Translations under genes and position numbers: made by a program
NCBI RefSeq assembly: GCF_040546815.1
Contig: NZ_JBEPOO010000001.1
Span: 1,116,001-1,180,000, forward strand
Origin: Devosia sp. 2618
Lineage (GTDB): Bacteria; Pseudomonadota; Alphaproteobacteria; Rhizobiales; Devosiaceae
DNA: 64,000 nucleotides
Direction of reading: 5' to 3'
Shown here: in pieces, positions 17,034 to 26,414 of the stretch
Numbering within the stretch: position 1 is the stretch's first letter
Layout: each line of letters starts with the position of its first letter
Notes under the pieces: generated by a model
What the model saw: the letters and a program-made list of their open reading frames with translations, nothing else
What the model was told of the DNA's origin: nothing
Databases searched by the model: none

Positions 17034-18380
17034 CTAGTCGTAGACGAAGGCGGCGTTTACGGCGCGGAGGAGCGGCTCTGTCAAGTATTGCAGCATGGTG
17101 CGGGCGCCGGTGACGACGGTGATTTCGGCGGGCATGCCGGGGCTCATGTAAAGACCGTTATGGGAGGCGATCTGGCTGGCGGGGACGCGGATGCGCAGCT
17201 CGTAGTAGTATTGGCGGGTCAGTTCATCGAGCTTGCTGTCGGCGGCTATCTGTACGACTTCGCCATGCAGTGGCAGGATGTTGCGCGATGAGAACGGTAG
17301 CAGATTGACCTTGGCGTCCATGCCCAATGTAACAAGATCGATGTCGCGGGGAGAAAGCTTGGCGAGGACGATCATGTCGTCGGCGAGGGGCACCACATCC
17401 ATGATCGGATCGCCGGGGCGGACGATGCCTCCGACGGTCTGATTGCGCAGATTGAGCACCACGCCATCGACCGGGCTGGTGATCTCGGTGCGACGCAGCA
17501 CGTCGCTAGTGGATTCGATGTCGGCGGCCAGCACGGCGATCTGGTTGTTGGCCTGGGTGCTTTCTTCGGCAATCTTGATGCGGAAGTTTTCCTGGCTCTG
17601 CAGCAGATTGAGGCGGCTTTCCTCGATCTTCTGATTGGCCTGCGCGGTGCGACCGGCATTGGAGGCGATCATGCTTTCGAGTTGCGCCTGCAGGCGCTGC
17701 AGTTCGTTGACGCGAGCGCGGGAGATCAACTGCTGAGCCAGCAGTTTGACGCCATCATCATATTGTTGGTCGACCAGCGCTTTCTGGCGCTCAAGGCCCG
17801 CGGTTTCGGCGGCGATCGAGACGATTTCGCTATCAAGCTGGGCGACCTGACGCGAGGAAATGTCGGCCAACTGCAGCTGGGCACGCTGTTCGGTCGCGAA
17901 CTGGCTGCGCTGGTTGGCGATAAACGCGACCAGTTCGGGCTGCTCGGCGTCGAGAACGGCGCGGGGCAGGGTCATTTCGGGCGCGTTGGCGGCGTGGGCT
18001 TCGAGGCGCGCACGGATGACCAGAAGGCGCAGCCACTGCTCGCGACCGGACGAGAAATTGGCCTCCTGCCGGGTGGATTCGAGCGTGATGAGCTTGTCGC
18101 CGGCTTTGACCTGTTGGCCTTCGTGGACGTGGATGGTGCGGATGATGCCGCCTTCAAGGTGCTGAATGACCTTGCGAGCAGAGTCCGGGCTGACGACGCC
18201 GCTGGCCATGGCGCCGCTGGAGAGTGGCGCCATAGCGGCCCAGGTGCCAAAGAGGCCAAAAAAGATCGCAACGATCAAGCCGCCGACCAGCAGGGTGCCG
18301 CGCATGAGCGGCATGATGCGCGGAATGGATTTGGGGGCGGGCGCGTTGGGCAGGCTGGAGAGGGCAAGCTGTTGGCTCAT
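17034..18380 (-). CDS. HlyD-family type I secretion periplasmic adaptor
   Basis: This 448-residue membrane fusion protein has a cytoplasmic N-terminus and one membrane helix (about 30-50, LLVGGLIVAIFFGLFG). A biotinyl-lipoyl-like half (VIQHLEGGIIRTIHVHEGQQVKAGDKL) is followed by a long coiled-coil hairpin (about 110-300), a second lipoyl half (ITSPVDGVVLNL) and a beta-barrel domain. It bridges the inner-membrane ABC exporter and a TolC-type outer-membrane channel. It overlaps the ABC gene by four bases. No TolC gene or RTX-type substrate is adjacent, so both must be encoded elsewhere. Confidence 0.93.
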   Translation of the reverse strand: MSQQLALSSLPNAPAPKSIPRIMPLMRGTLLVGGLIVAIFFGLFGTWAAMAPLSSGAMASGVVSPDSARKVIQHLEGGIIRTIHVHEGQQVKAGDKLITLESTRQEANFSSGREQWLRLLVIRARLEAHAANAPEMTLPRAVLDAEQPELVAFIANQRSQFATEQRAQLQLADISSRQVAQLDSEIVSIAAETAGLERQKALVDQQYDDGVKLLAQQLISRARVNELQRLQAQLESMIASNAGRTAQANQKIEESRLNLLQSQENFRIKIAEESTQANNQIAVLAADIESTSDVLRRTEITSPVDGVVLNLRNQTVGGIVRPGDPIMDVVPLADDMIVLAKLSPRDIDLVTLGMDAKVNLLPFSSRNILPLHGEVVQIAADSKLDELTRQYYYELRIRVPASQIASHNGLYMSPGMPAEITVVTGARTMLQYLTEPLLRAVNAAFVYD

Positions 18381-20155
18381 GTCGGTTTGCCTCCCGAGGA
18401 TTGTGCCTCATTGGGCTGAACGAGCGCAGGCTTGGCCGCCTGAGGCTGCATTTCGCGCAGGATGTCGTCGCGGTTGCCGAAGCGCTCAAGCATGCCATCG
18501 CGCAGGACCGCGAGCTTGTCGATGGGCTGGAGCAGGGTGGTGCGGTGGCTGACGACGATCACCGAGGCGCCGTTTTCCTTGGTGGTGCGAATGGCGTCGA
18601 CCAGCGCCTTTTCGCCTTCCTGATCAAGGTTGGCGTTGGGCTCGTCCAGCACCAGGAGGCATGGGGAGCCGTAGAGGGCGCGTGCAAGGCCGATGCGTTG
18701 GCGCTGGCCGCCGCTGAGGAACATGCCGCGGGCGCCGAGCTCGGTTTCGTAGCCCTTGGGGAGGCGCAGGATCATGTCGTGGCAACCGGCGATCTTGGCG
18801 GCTTTGACGACGGCCGCATCATCGACAGCGCCAAGGCGAGCGATATTGTCGCTGACCGTGCCGGCAAAGAGCTCAACGTTTTGCGGCATGTACCCGATGA
18901 ACTGGCGGGCGTCGGTTGGGTTGAGCGATGTGATGTCAGCGCCGTCGAGGCGGACATTGCCCATATTGGGGTGGATGGCGCCAACCGCGAGGCGGCACAA
19001 TGTGCTTTTGCCCGATGCCGATGGGCCGACAAGCGCCAGCGCGGTGCCGGGCTCAATGGCGAAGTTGATATTGCGGAGGACAGGCCGGTCGGCGCCCTGG
19101 ATCTGGTAGAAAACGCCTTCAAGGCTGAGGCGCCCTTTGAGATCGGGCAGCGCAATGCGGTCGATACTGGCGGGGGTGTTCTTGAGGAAGCGGCTGACGC
19201 GGCCGTAGGATTCTCGGGCCGAGATGAACTGCCGCCACGAGCCGATGGTCTGTTCGATGGGGGCCAGGGCGCGGCCGAGCAGGATCGAACCGCCGATCAT
19301 GCCACCGGCCGACATTTCGGCGCGCAGCACCAGAAAGGCGCCGACGCCGAGCGCGGCGCTTTGCACGATCATGCGAATGGCCTTGGAGGCGGATGACAGG
19401 ATGGCGCTGATATCCCCGGCGCGCTTGTTGGCGCTGCTCATGTCATCGACATAGCTGCGGTAGCGGCGCGAGATATCGTCCTGCATGCCCATGGACTGCA
19501 CGACCTCGGCATTCTGGATGGCGGCGGTGGCGAAGTCTCCGGCAACGGACTGTTGTTGTCCGGCGGCGATGACGTATTTGCGGGTCAGCACATCGTTGGC
19601 GACGGCCAGTGCGAACAGCAATACGGCGGAGACGATGCCCAGAATGCCCAGCCACGGATGCAGCATGGCCATGACCGCAATAAAGAACGGCACCCATGGC
19701 GCATCGACGAAAGGCAGTACGCCTGGGCTGCCGAGATAGTTGCGCATGGTATTGAGGTCATCGACCAAGCGGCGGGCGCCGACGCTGTCTTGCGAAACTT
19801 GCGCGAGAGCCTGCGTGAGGACCGGATCGCGCAGGCTCAGATCCAGATAGGAGCCGAGGCGGGTCAGCACGTAGCTGCGCACGGCGTCGAGCGCGCCAAA
19901 CACGGTGTAGGCCATCAGTGCGATCAGGCTGAGGAAGAGCAGCGTTTCGACCTGGCTGCTGCCGAGGACGCGATCGTAGACCTGCATCATATAGATGGGC
20001 GAGGTCAGCACGAGGATGTTGACGAAACAGCTGAACACCAGCACGGCGATCAAGGCGCTGAGAATGTTGGACGAAACGCTTAGTTCCGCCCAAATGGACC
20101 GCGCTTTGTTCCGCATATGAAAGACCGCCGAAGGTTGGACAGAGCTATGCGGCAC
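18377..20155 (-). CDS. Type I secretion ABC transporter, permease/ATPase (PrtD-like)
   Basis: This 592-residue half-transporter has an N-terminal transmembrane domain (six helices, about 30-310) without a peptidase domain. The nucleotide-binding domain has Walker A GPSASGKSTLCR, signature LSGGQRQRIGLARAL, Walker B CLLVLDEPNANLD and the H-loop VVSHR. This is the PrtD/PrsD type that exports proteases or glycan-modifying enzymes with C-terminal signals. An in-frame ATG 13 codons downstream (MRNKARS) is an alternative start. It is co-translated with the HlyD adaptor. Confidence 0.92.
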   Translation of the reverse strand: MPHSSVQPSAVFHMRNKARSIWAELSVSSNILSALIAVLVFSCFVNILVLTSPIYMMQVYDRVLGSSQVETLLFLSLIALMAYTVFGALDAVRSYVLTRLGSYLDLSLRDPVLTQALAQVSQDSVGARRLVDDLNTMRNYLGSPGVLPFVDAPWVPFFIAVMAMLHPWLGILGIVSAVLLFALAVANDVLTRKYVIAAGQQQSVAGDFATAAIQNAEVVQSMGMQDDISRRYRSYVDDMSSANKRAGDISAILSSASKAIRMIVQSAALGVGAFLVLRAEMSAGGMIGGSILLGRALAPIEQTIGSWRQFISARESYGRVSRFLKNTPASIDRIALPDLKGRLSLEGVFYQIQGADRPVLRNINFAIEPGTALALVGPSASGKSTLCRLAVGAIHPNMGNVRLDGADITSLNPTDARQFIGYMPQNVELFAGTVSDNIARLGAVDDAAVVKAAKIAGCHDMILRLPKGYETELGARGMFLSGGQRQRIGLARALYGSPCLLVLDEPNANLDQEGEKALVDAIRTTKENGASVIVVSHRTTLLQPIDKLAVLRDGMLERFGNRDDILREMQPQAAKPALVQPNEAQSSGGKPT

Positions 20156-20605
20156 AGGTATTTGGCCGATTCAGTTTGCCCGAAATCGCCCCTGCTGCGC
20201 GCACAAGCATTAGTCATTGTATTTCAGTTGAGCAAGTGCATCCGAAAGGCCCGCAAACAAAGGGACTTCTGAGAACTTCGCTGTGGGTTCCGTAGCCTTG
20301 AAAGATAGCTTCAGGCGCAAATGTGAGGGCAGTGGGCGGCCGCTCTTTTTTGCTGAGACGGGGGGCGATGCAATTTCGGTGAGGAAATTTTTTCTCCGAG
20401 CGGTGGCGCTGACGCATTTTCAGAACGTTGCGCGGGCCGGTTTTGAAGCGTCTTGGCGGGGTTCGGGGGTGATCGCAGATTAATATCCCAAACGGCCCCA
20501 AAGGCCCGGATTTCCAGGCTTTTTTAACTTGCTGCGACCACGATGTCGGCCTAACCAAACAGTCATGCAACGCTAGTTCTGGCGTGTGTTTGAAAGTGCC
20601 CGACA
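20156..20605. other. 450-base divergent intergenic region
   Basis: This stretch between the exporter (reverse) and cysD (forward) has no ORF with credible protein features. A short imperfect hairpin, GCCCGG/CCAGGC followed by six T (20504-20525), lies about 80 bases before cysD and could be an attenuator or a terminator of an upstream transcript. I could not identify a riboswitch or a convincing promoter. Confidence 0.4.
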
Positions 20606-21514
20606 GTGACCAATAGTCGACTGACGCATCTGCAGGCCCTTGAAGCCGAGAGCATCGAAATCTTGCGCGAAGTCGCCGCAAGTTTTGAGCGGCCGGTGAT
20701 GATGTATTCCATCGGCAAGGATTCAAGCGTGTTGCTGCATCTGGCGCGCAAGGCATTCTTCCCGTCCAAGATTCCGTTTCCGCTGCTGCATGTGAACACG
20801 ACATGGAAGTTTCGCGAGATGATCGCATTTCGCGACCGGATGGCGGCGGAATATGGTTTCGATCTGATCTCGCATACCAATCCGGATGGGCTGCGGGACA
20901 ATATCAATCCGTTCGATCATGGCTCGTCGCGTTACACCGACATCATGAAAACCGCCGCGCTGCGGCAGGCGCTCAATGCCGGGCGCTATGATGCGGCGAT
21001 TGGTGGGGCGCGGCGCGACGAGGAAAAGTCGCGCGCCAAGGAGCGAATTTTCTCCCATCGTAGTGCGAGCCACGCGTGGGAGCCCAAGAACCAGAGGCCA
21101 GAGCTATGGCGCGTGTTCAATACGCGGCTCAACCCCGGCGAGAGCATGCGGGTGTTTCCGCTGAGCAATTGGACCGAGCTCGATATCTGGACGTACATTT
21201 ACTCGGAGAACATTCCGATTGTGCCTCTGTATTTTGCCAAAAAGCGCCCCGTGGTGGAGCGGTTTGGCACACTGATCATGGTGGATGACGACCGGATGCC
21301 GTTGCTGGACGGTGAAGTGCCGCACGAGGAAGTGGTGCGGTTCCGCACGCTGGGTTGCTATCCGCTGACCGGGGCAATGCGCTCGACCGCGACAACGCTG
21401 CCCGAGATTATCATGGAAATGCAGGCCAGCCGGACATCGGAGCGGGAAGGCCGGCTGATCGACAGCGACAGCGTCGGGTCGATGGAAAAAAAGAAGCAGG
21501 AAGGGTATTTCTGA
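20606..21514 (+). CDS. cysD: Sulfate adenylyltransferase subunit 2
   Basis: This 302-residue PAPS-reductase-type ATP pyrophosphatase has [18 protein letters not shown] near residue 38 (PP-loop), [15 protein letters not shown], and [12 protein letters not shown] near the C-terminus, all standard for CysD. It adenylates sulfate to APS with CysN in the assimilation pathway. The start is GTG. The stop overlaps the ATG of cysNC by ATGA, giving a coupled two-gene operon. Confidence 0.96.
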   Translation: MTNSRLTHLQALEAESIEILREVAASFERPVMMYSIGKDSSVLLHLARKAFFPSKIPFPLLHVNTTWKFREMIAFRDRMAAEYGFDLISHTNPDGLRDNINPFDHGSSRYTDIMKTAALRQALNAGRYDAAIGGARRDEEKSRAKERIFSHRSASHAWEPKNQRPELWRVFNTRLNPGESMRVFPLSNWTELDIWTYIYSENIPIVPLYFAKKRPVVERFGTLIMVDDDRMPLLDGEVPHEEVVRFRTLGCYPLTGAMRSTATTLPEIIMEMQASRTSEREGRLIDSDSVGSMEKKKQEGYF

Positions 21515-23394
21515 TGAGCCTTTCCCAGCCTAGCGCCGACCTTGATCTTTGGCTCGGCGAACAGACCGACAAATCCCTGCTGCGGTTTTTGACCTGCGGC
21601 AGCGTGGACGATGGCAAATCGACGCTGATTGGCCGCCTGCTTTATGACAGCCAGCTGATCCTCGACGATCAGCTCGCCAGCCTGCGCAAGGAAAGCCACA
21701 ATCGCACGACGGGCGATGAGGGCATCGACTTTTCGCTGCTGGTGGACGGGCTGGTGGCCGAGCGCGAACAGGGCATCACCATCGACGTGGCCTATCGGTT
21801 CTTTTCGACCGACAAACGCAAGTTCATCGTGGCCGATACGCCGGGCCATGAACAGTATACCCGCAACATGGCGACGGGCGCGTCGAACGCCGATCTGGCG
21901 CTGGTGCTGATCGATGCGCGCAAGGGCGTGCTGACGCAGACGCGGCGGCATAGCTTCATTCTGTCGTTGATCGGCGTGCAGCATGTGGTGCTGGTGGTCA
22001 ACAAGATCGATCTGGTCGATTACGACGAGGCGGTGTTTGACCGGATCGTCGCGGAGTATCGGGCTTTTGCTGAGCCGCTGGGGTTCAAGACGTTGGCAGC
22101 GGTGCCGGTATCGGCTTTGCGTGGCGACAATATTTTGGGCCCGAGCAAGAACACGCCCTGGTATGATGGGGTGGCGCTGGTGCCCTATCTCGAGACTATC
22201 GACCTGACGCGCGATCGGAGCGGCGAGCAGTTTCGTTTTCCGGTGCAGTGGGTTAATCGGCCGAACCTGGATTTCCGAGGGTTTTCAGGGACCGTTGCGG
22301 CGGGCGAGATTGCGGTGGGCGATGAGGTGCTGATTGCATCGTCGCGCAAGCCGGCTGTGATCAAGCAGATCGTGGCCATGGATGGCGACCTGCCAGTCGC
22401 CGTAGCCGGGCAGGCGGTGACGCTGGTGCTCGACCGTGAGGTCGATCTGTCGCGCGGCGATGTGCTGTCGCGACCGGGGGAGACGCCGGAGTTCTCCAAC
22501 CAGTTTCAAGCGCGCATTGTCTGGATGAATGAGGAGCCGGCGTTTCCGGGGCGGTCCTATCTGCTCAAGATCGGCTCGCAGATGGTACCGGCGACGATCA
22601 CCGATCTCAAATTCCGCACCAACGTCAACACCTTGGAGCAGACGGCAGCGACCAAGGTTGATCTCAACGAAGTCGCGACGGTGACGATTGCGACGGACAA
22701 GCCGATTGCGTTTGACGCCTATGCGACCAATGCGCTGACAGGCGGTTTCATCCTGATCGACCGGCTGAGCAATGCGACGCTGGGCGCGGGCACGATCGAT
22801 TTCGGGCTCCGCCGGGCGCAGAACCTGACCTATCAAAGCTTTGACGTGAACCGCGACGTGCGCGCCTCTATGAAGGGGCAGAAGCCGCAGATCGTCTGGT
22901 TCACCGGGCTATCGGGTTCGGGCAAGTCGTCGATTGCCAATCTGCTGGAGAAGCGGCTGACGGCCGAGGGCAAGCACGCCTACATCCTCGATGGCGACAA
23001 TGTTCGTCACGGGCTGAACAAGGACCTTGGCTTTACCGAAGCTGCTCGTGTCGAAAACATTCGTCGGGTGGCTGAGGTGGCTCGGCTGATGGCTGATGCA
23101 GGGCTGATTGTGCTCGTGTCGTTCATTTCGCCGTTCGAGAATGAGCGGCGGCTGGCGCGCGAGATTGCTGGGGATCGGGACTTCGTCGAGGTCTATGTCG
23201 ATACCCCGATTGAAGTGTGTGAGGCGCGCGATCCCAAGGGCCTCTACAAGCGGGCGCGGGCCGGGGAGATCAAGAATTTCACCGGCATCGACTCGCCGTT
23301 CGAGGCGCCGACCAATCCGGAATATGTGCTGCACGGTGGCGAAGAAGAGCCGGTGGCGCTGGCCGACAAGCTGCATGGGTGGCTGAAATATTAG
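21514..23394 (+). CDS. cysN/C: Bifunctional sulfate adenylyltransferase subunit 1/adenylylsulfate kinase
   Basis: This 626-residue fusion starts with an EF-Tu-like GTPase: P-loop CGSVDDGKSTLIGRLL, DTPGHEQYTRNMATG and NKIDLV, then beta-barrel domains. From about residue 450 comes the APS kinase, with WFTGLSGSGKSSIANLLE (Walker A) followed by DGDNVRHGLNKDLGF and FISPFENERRLAR. GTP hydrolysis drives APS formation, and the kinase half makes PAPS. The ATG at 21514 overlaps the cysD stop. The open frame extends upstream inside cysD, but that part is a shadow. Confidence 0.96.
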   Translation: MSLSQPSADLDLWLGEQTDKSLLRFLTCGSVDDGKSTLIGRLLYDSQLILDDQLASLRKESHNRTTGDEGIDFSLLVDGLVAEREQGITIDVAYRFFSTDKRKFIVADTPGHEQYTRNMATGASNADLALVLIDARKGVLTQTRRHSFILSLIGVQHVVLVVNKIDLVDYDEAVFDRIVAEYRAFAEPLGFKTLAAVPVSALRGDNILGPSKNTPWYDGVALVPYLETIDLTRDRSGEQFRFPVQWVNRPNLDFRGFSGTVAAGEIAVGDEVLIASSRKPAVIKQIVAMDGDLPVAVAGQAVTLVLDREVDLSRGDVLSRPGETPEFSNQFQARIVWMNEEPAFPGRSYLLKIGSQMVPATITDLKFRTNVNTLEQTAATKVDLNEVATVTIATDKPIAFDAYATNALTGGFILIDRLSNATLGAGTIDFGLRRAQNLTYQSFDVNRDVRASMKGQKPQIVWFTGLSGSGKSSIANLLEKRLTAEGKHAYILDGDNVRHGLNKDLGFTEAARVENIRRVAEVARLMADAGLIVLVSFISPFENERRLAREIAGDRDFVEVYVDTPIEVCEARDPKGLYKRARAGEIKNFTGIDSPFEAPTNPEYVLHGGEEEPVALADKLHGWLKY

Positions 23395-23403
23395 AAGTTC
23401 AGA

Positions 23404-23425
23404 GGGCGCCGGTGGTGCCCTTTTT
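23404..23425 (+). terminator. Terminator after cysNC
   Basis: GGGCGCC, loop GGT and GGTGCCC (one G-T pair) form a seven-pair stem followed by TTTTTC, ten bases past the cysNC stop. Confidence 0.8.
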
Positions 23426-23434
23426 CTTTGGCCG

Positions 23435-24883
23435 TCAGACGCGACCGAACTCGTCTTCGAAGCGGATGATGTCGTCTTCGCCGAGATAGGAGCCGGTTTG
23501 GACCTCGATCAACTCCAGCACGATCTTGCCAGGGTTGGAGAGGCGGTGGGTGCAGCCAAGCGGCAGGTAGATTGACTGGTTTTCGGTGAGGACAGTCACG
23601 ACCCCGTCGACTGTCACCTCGGCGGTGCCGCGCACGATGATCCAGTGTTCGGCGCGGTGGTGATGCTTTTGCAGGCTGAGCTTCTTGCCGGGTTTGACCG
23701 ACAGGCGCTTGACCTGAAAGCGCTCGCCGCTGACCACCGAGGTATAGCCGCCCCATGGTCGATAGGCGGTCTTGTGGATCTGGGTGAGGTGGGCGGTGTC
23801 TGTGGTGCCGCGCAGCGACATCACCATTGCACCAACCTGCTGGGCATCTGACAGGCGACCGACATAGACTGCGTCATTTGTGGCGATGACGACGATGTCG
23901 TCGAGGCCATCGACGGCGACATGGGCATGGTCGGTGACGACCAGCGATTTGCTGACATTGTTCAGCCGCGTGGCGCCGCGTGTGACATTGCCGCCATCAT
24001 CCTTGGGGGCAGTTTTCCAGAGGGCGTCCCAACTGCCGAGGTCGGACCAGCCGAAGGCGGCGACGATGACGGCCGCGCGGGTGGTTTTCTCGAAGATGGC
24101 GTAGTCGACCGAGATATTGGGCGCTTTGCTCATGGCTTCAGCGCCGAGGCGGACGAAATCGAAGTCGGTGGTGGATTGCAGAATGCTCTGGCGGGCGGCG
24201 ACGGCTGTGTCTGGCGCGAGCGCCTCGCATTCGTCGAGGAAAGTGGCCGCGGCCAGCATGAACATGCCGGAGTTCCAGAAATAGCCGCCGTCGTCGATCA
24301 TGCGCTGGGCATTGGCCCGGTCAGGCTTTTCGACGAAGTGTTCCACGGGCTGTACGCTGCCATCGATTGTCGAAGCAGCCTTGATGTAGCCAAAACCGGT
24401 GTCGGGATTGCGCGGCGCAATGCCGAAAGTGACCAATTGGCCGGTCTCCGCTGCGATCGCGGCGCGCTGCACCGCGAATTGGTATTCGGCATTGAACTCA
24501 ACGTCGTGGTCGGATGGCAGGACGTGGAGGATCGCCGCAGCGCCGAATTTTTCCATCGCGTAGGCCGCGGCTATAGCAATGGCGACGGCTGTGTTGCGGG
24601 CGACTGGCTCGAGCAAAACGCCGGCAATGGCAGCGCCGACTTCGGTGGCCTGCTCGGCGACGATGAAGCGGTATTCGGAATTGGTGACGATGATCGCCGG
24701 TGCGTAAACTGCGTGATCTGCGACGCGCTGAAGCGCCAGTTGGAACAGGCTTTGCGAACCTGTAAGAGCCAGAAATTGCTTGGGTCTGGCAGCCCGCGAC
24801 ATGGGCCAGAGGCGGGTCCCCTGGCCACCGGCAAGGATGACTGGAACGATCCTGTCAGTTTTGACTAGAGTGCCCCCGCCCAC
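23435..24883 (-). CDS. manC: Mannose-1-phosphate guanylyltransferase/mannose-6-phosphate isomerase
   Basis: This two-domain enzyme of about 482 residues has an N-terminal nucleotidyltransferase with LAGGQGTRLWPMSR and PKQFLAL, a central FVEKPD segment, and a C-terminal cupin isomerase domain (RPWGGYTSV, then HHHRAEHWIIV). It makes GDP-mannose from mannose-1-phosphate. I prefer the GTG at 24883, which has GGGGGCGAAG upstream. A GTG at 24919 would add 12 residues. GDP-mannose would feed the epimerase-like enzyme at 4.1 kb and other glycans. Confidence 0.93.
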   Translation of the reverse strand: MGGGTLVKTDRIVPVILAGGQGTRLWPMSRAARPKQFLALTGSQSLFQLALQRVADHAVYAPAIIVTNSEYRFIVAEQATEVGAAIAGVLLEPVARNTAVAIAIAAAYAMEKFGAAAILHVLPSDHDVEFNAEYQFAVQRAAIAAETGQLVTFGIAPRNPDTGFGYIKAASTIDGSVQPVEHFVEKPDRANAQRMIDDGGYFWNSGMFMLAAATFLDECEALAPDTAVAARQSILQSTTDFDFVRLGAEAMSKAPNISVDYAIFEKTTRAAVIVAAFGWSDLGSWDALWKTAPKDDGGNVTRGATRLNNVSKSLVVTDHAHVAVDGLDDIVVIATNDAVYVGRLSDAQQVGAMVMSLRGTTDTAHLTQIHKTAYRPWGGYTSVVSGERFQVKRLSVKPGKKLSLQKHHHRAEHWIIVRGTAEVTVDGVVTVLTENQSIYLPLGCTHRLSNPGKIVLELIEVQTGSYLGEDDIIRFEDEFGRV

Positions 24884-24971
24884 GATCTTCGCCCCCAAAG
24901 ATGCATATATTCCTAGCACTGGCCTAAAATTTTACAAGGATTGTATTTAGGGTGGCGTTGCGTGTCGCTCG

Positions 24972-26201
24972 CTAGGCCATGGCGGCGAAATCGGTCTGGT
25001 CGAGATCGCTGAGCGTCTTCATCACCAGGCCTTTGAAAATGGGCTCTTTTTCATCGCGGTGGGCGACGACATTGGGCAGGCCGTTGATGCGGCAAACCAG
25101 AGCGCCGCGCAGGGCAGCGGTGATTTCGGCGCTCATCAGGCCGAAGGCGCGGGCGCCAGGGCCGACGATGAGAATGTCGGAGGGGTCAAACATGGCCAGC
25201 ATGCGGCTGAGGCCAAAGCCGATGGCGCGGCCGGCGAGATTGAAGGCGTGGACGGCGGCACGGTCGCCGGCTTCGGCGCGGGTGATCAGGCCGTCATATT
25301 GCTGCGCGGGAACGGCGGCGGCGGGCTGGGCGGTTTCGGGCACTGAATAGGCGTTGCGCAGCACCGCATAGTCGGAGGCATAGGCTTCGATGCAGCCGCG
25401 CATGCCGCAACGGCAGAGCGCACCGTTTGGCATGTGGTTCATGTGGCCGAATTCCGTCGAGCCTTCGTCGCCACGGCCCATCAACTGGCCCCGGAAGGTC
25501 ATGCCCATGGCGACGGTTGAGCCGACGAAGACGGTGGCCACGCTGGCATCACGCAGAGCCGGATCGAGCCAGCGGGCGCCCTCGGCCAGCAAACGGCCGC
25601 GCTTGTGCAGCGACACGGTGATGCCGAAGGTGGTGGAGAGCTCATGGGCGAAGGGTTTGTCGGCCAGATTGGCGATGGGTGACCATTTAAGCCCATGGCC
25701 TTCGCGGTCGAGAATGCCCTGCACCGAAATGGCGACCCGGCGCAGCGGGCTATTGGCTGAGGCATTGCGCGCCTGCAACTGGTGCAACCGCTCGGTCAGG
25801 TATTGGGCGGGATCGGTCTCGGCAAAGGTTGTGGGCGTTATCGGGCTATCGATGCGGTCGATCAGCACGCCGCCGTAATCGACGAGTGACAGGCGCGTGC
25901 GGTTGACGTCGATTTCGAACAGGGCGACGAAGCCTGAGGCACGGTTGAAGCCGATGAGGGTCGCGGGGCGTCCACGCGTGCGCACCGGGGTGGCGTCGGC
26001 AGGGGCGGCCAGCTCGGCAATGATTCCCTGTTCGATCAGATTGTGGGTGATGGCGGTGATGCTGGCATGGCTGAGGCCCGTCTCTGAAGCGAGCGCAGTA
26101 CGTGACAAATCCCCCTGCATACGCAGGGCGCCCAGCACCAGTCCGCGGTTCTGCCGGCGGACGCTGTCGCTATCGCTGACGTTCTGCGCCAACCAGTTCA
26201 C
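24972..26201 (-). CDS. ROK-family transcriptional repressor (XylR-like)
   Basis: This 409-residue protein has an N-terminal winged helix (about 15-80, LSRTALASETGLSHASITAIT) joined to a ROK sugar-kinase-like domain. The ROK zinc motif is present as CRCGMRGCIEAYAS near residue 265. TVAMGMTFRGQL matches the ROK core, but the second phosphate loop is weak, as in repressors. It is divergent from xylFHG with a 213-base gap that contains an inverted repeat, so it probably represses the transporter until xylose or a related sugar binds. Confidence 0.9.
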   Translation of the reverse strand: MNWLAQNVSDSDSVRRQNRGLVLGALRMQGDLSRTALASETGLSHASITAITHNLIEQGIIAELAAPADATPVRTRGRPATLIGFNRASGFVALFEIDVNRTRLSLVDYGGVLIDRIDSPITPTTFAETDPAQYLTERLHQLQARNASANSPLRRVAISVQGILDREGHGLKWSPIANLADKPFAHELSTTFGITVSLHKRGRLLAEGARWLDPALRDASVATVFVGSTVAMGMTFRGQLMGRGDEGSTEFGHMNHMPNGALCRCGMRGCIEAYASDYAVLRNAYSVPETAQPAAAVPAQQYDGLITRAEAGDRAAVHAFNLAGRAIGFGLSRMLAMFDPSDILIVGPGARAFGLMSAEITAALRGALVCRINGLPNVVAHRDEKEPIFKGLVMKTLSDLDQTDFAAMA

Positions 26202-26256
26202 TCCTCACCCGGCCGCAACACACCATTCCTTGGCGTGGACCGCAATCGCATTTATT

Positions 26257-26280
26257 TCAACGTCCGAAATTGAACGTTGA
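26257..26280. promoter_or_regulatory. Candidate ROK-repressor operator
   Basis: TCAACG (26257-26262) and CGTTGA (26275-26280) form an inverted repeat with a 12-base spacer midway between the repressor and xylF. The right arm runs into TTGACT, a plausible -35 element for xylF, so binding would block transcription. Confidence 0.45.
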
Positions 26281-26414
26281 CTTGCCCAAGAGGGGCATGT
26301 CAGGTCATTTTTTGAGCAGCAAAAGTGCTCAAGGGTCCTATTGAAGAGGGCCTGCCGGACGGCAGCACCGGCAAGGATGTGGGCATGGGGGAATGGCCCA
26401 CAGGGAGGACGTGC

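Noticed and set aside
17682..19396. Two forward ORFs of 245 and 331 codons
   Set aside because: They mirror the HlyD adaptor and the ABC exporter on the other strand and contain no recognisable domains.
20504..20525. Riboswitch or leader upstream of cysD
   Set aside because: Only a short imperfect hairpin with a T run is present. No SAM-type conserved blocks were found.
23921..24868. Forward ORF of 315 codons opposite manC
   Set aside because: manC has catalytic motifs across its full length, while the forward translation is low-complexity Gly/Val/Asp text typical of shadow frames.
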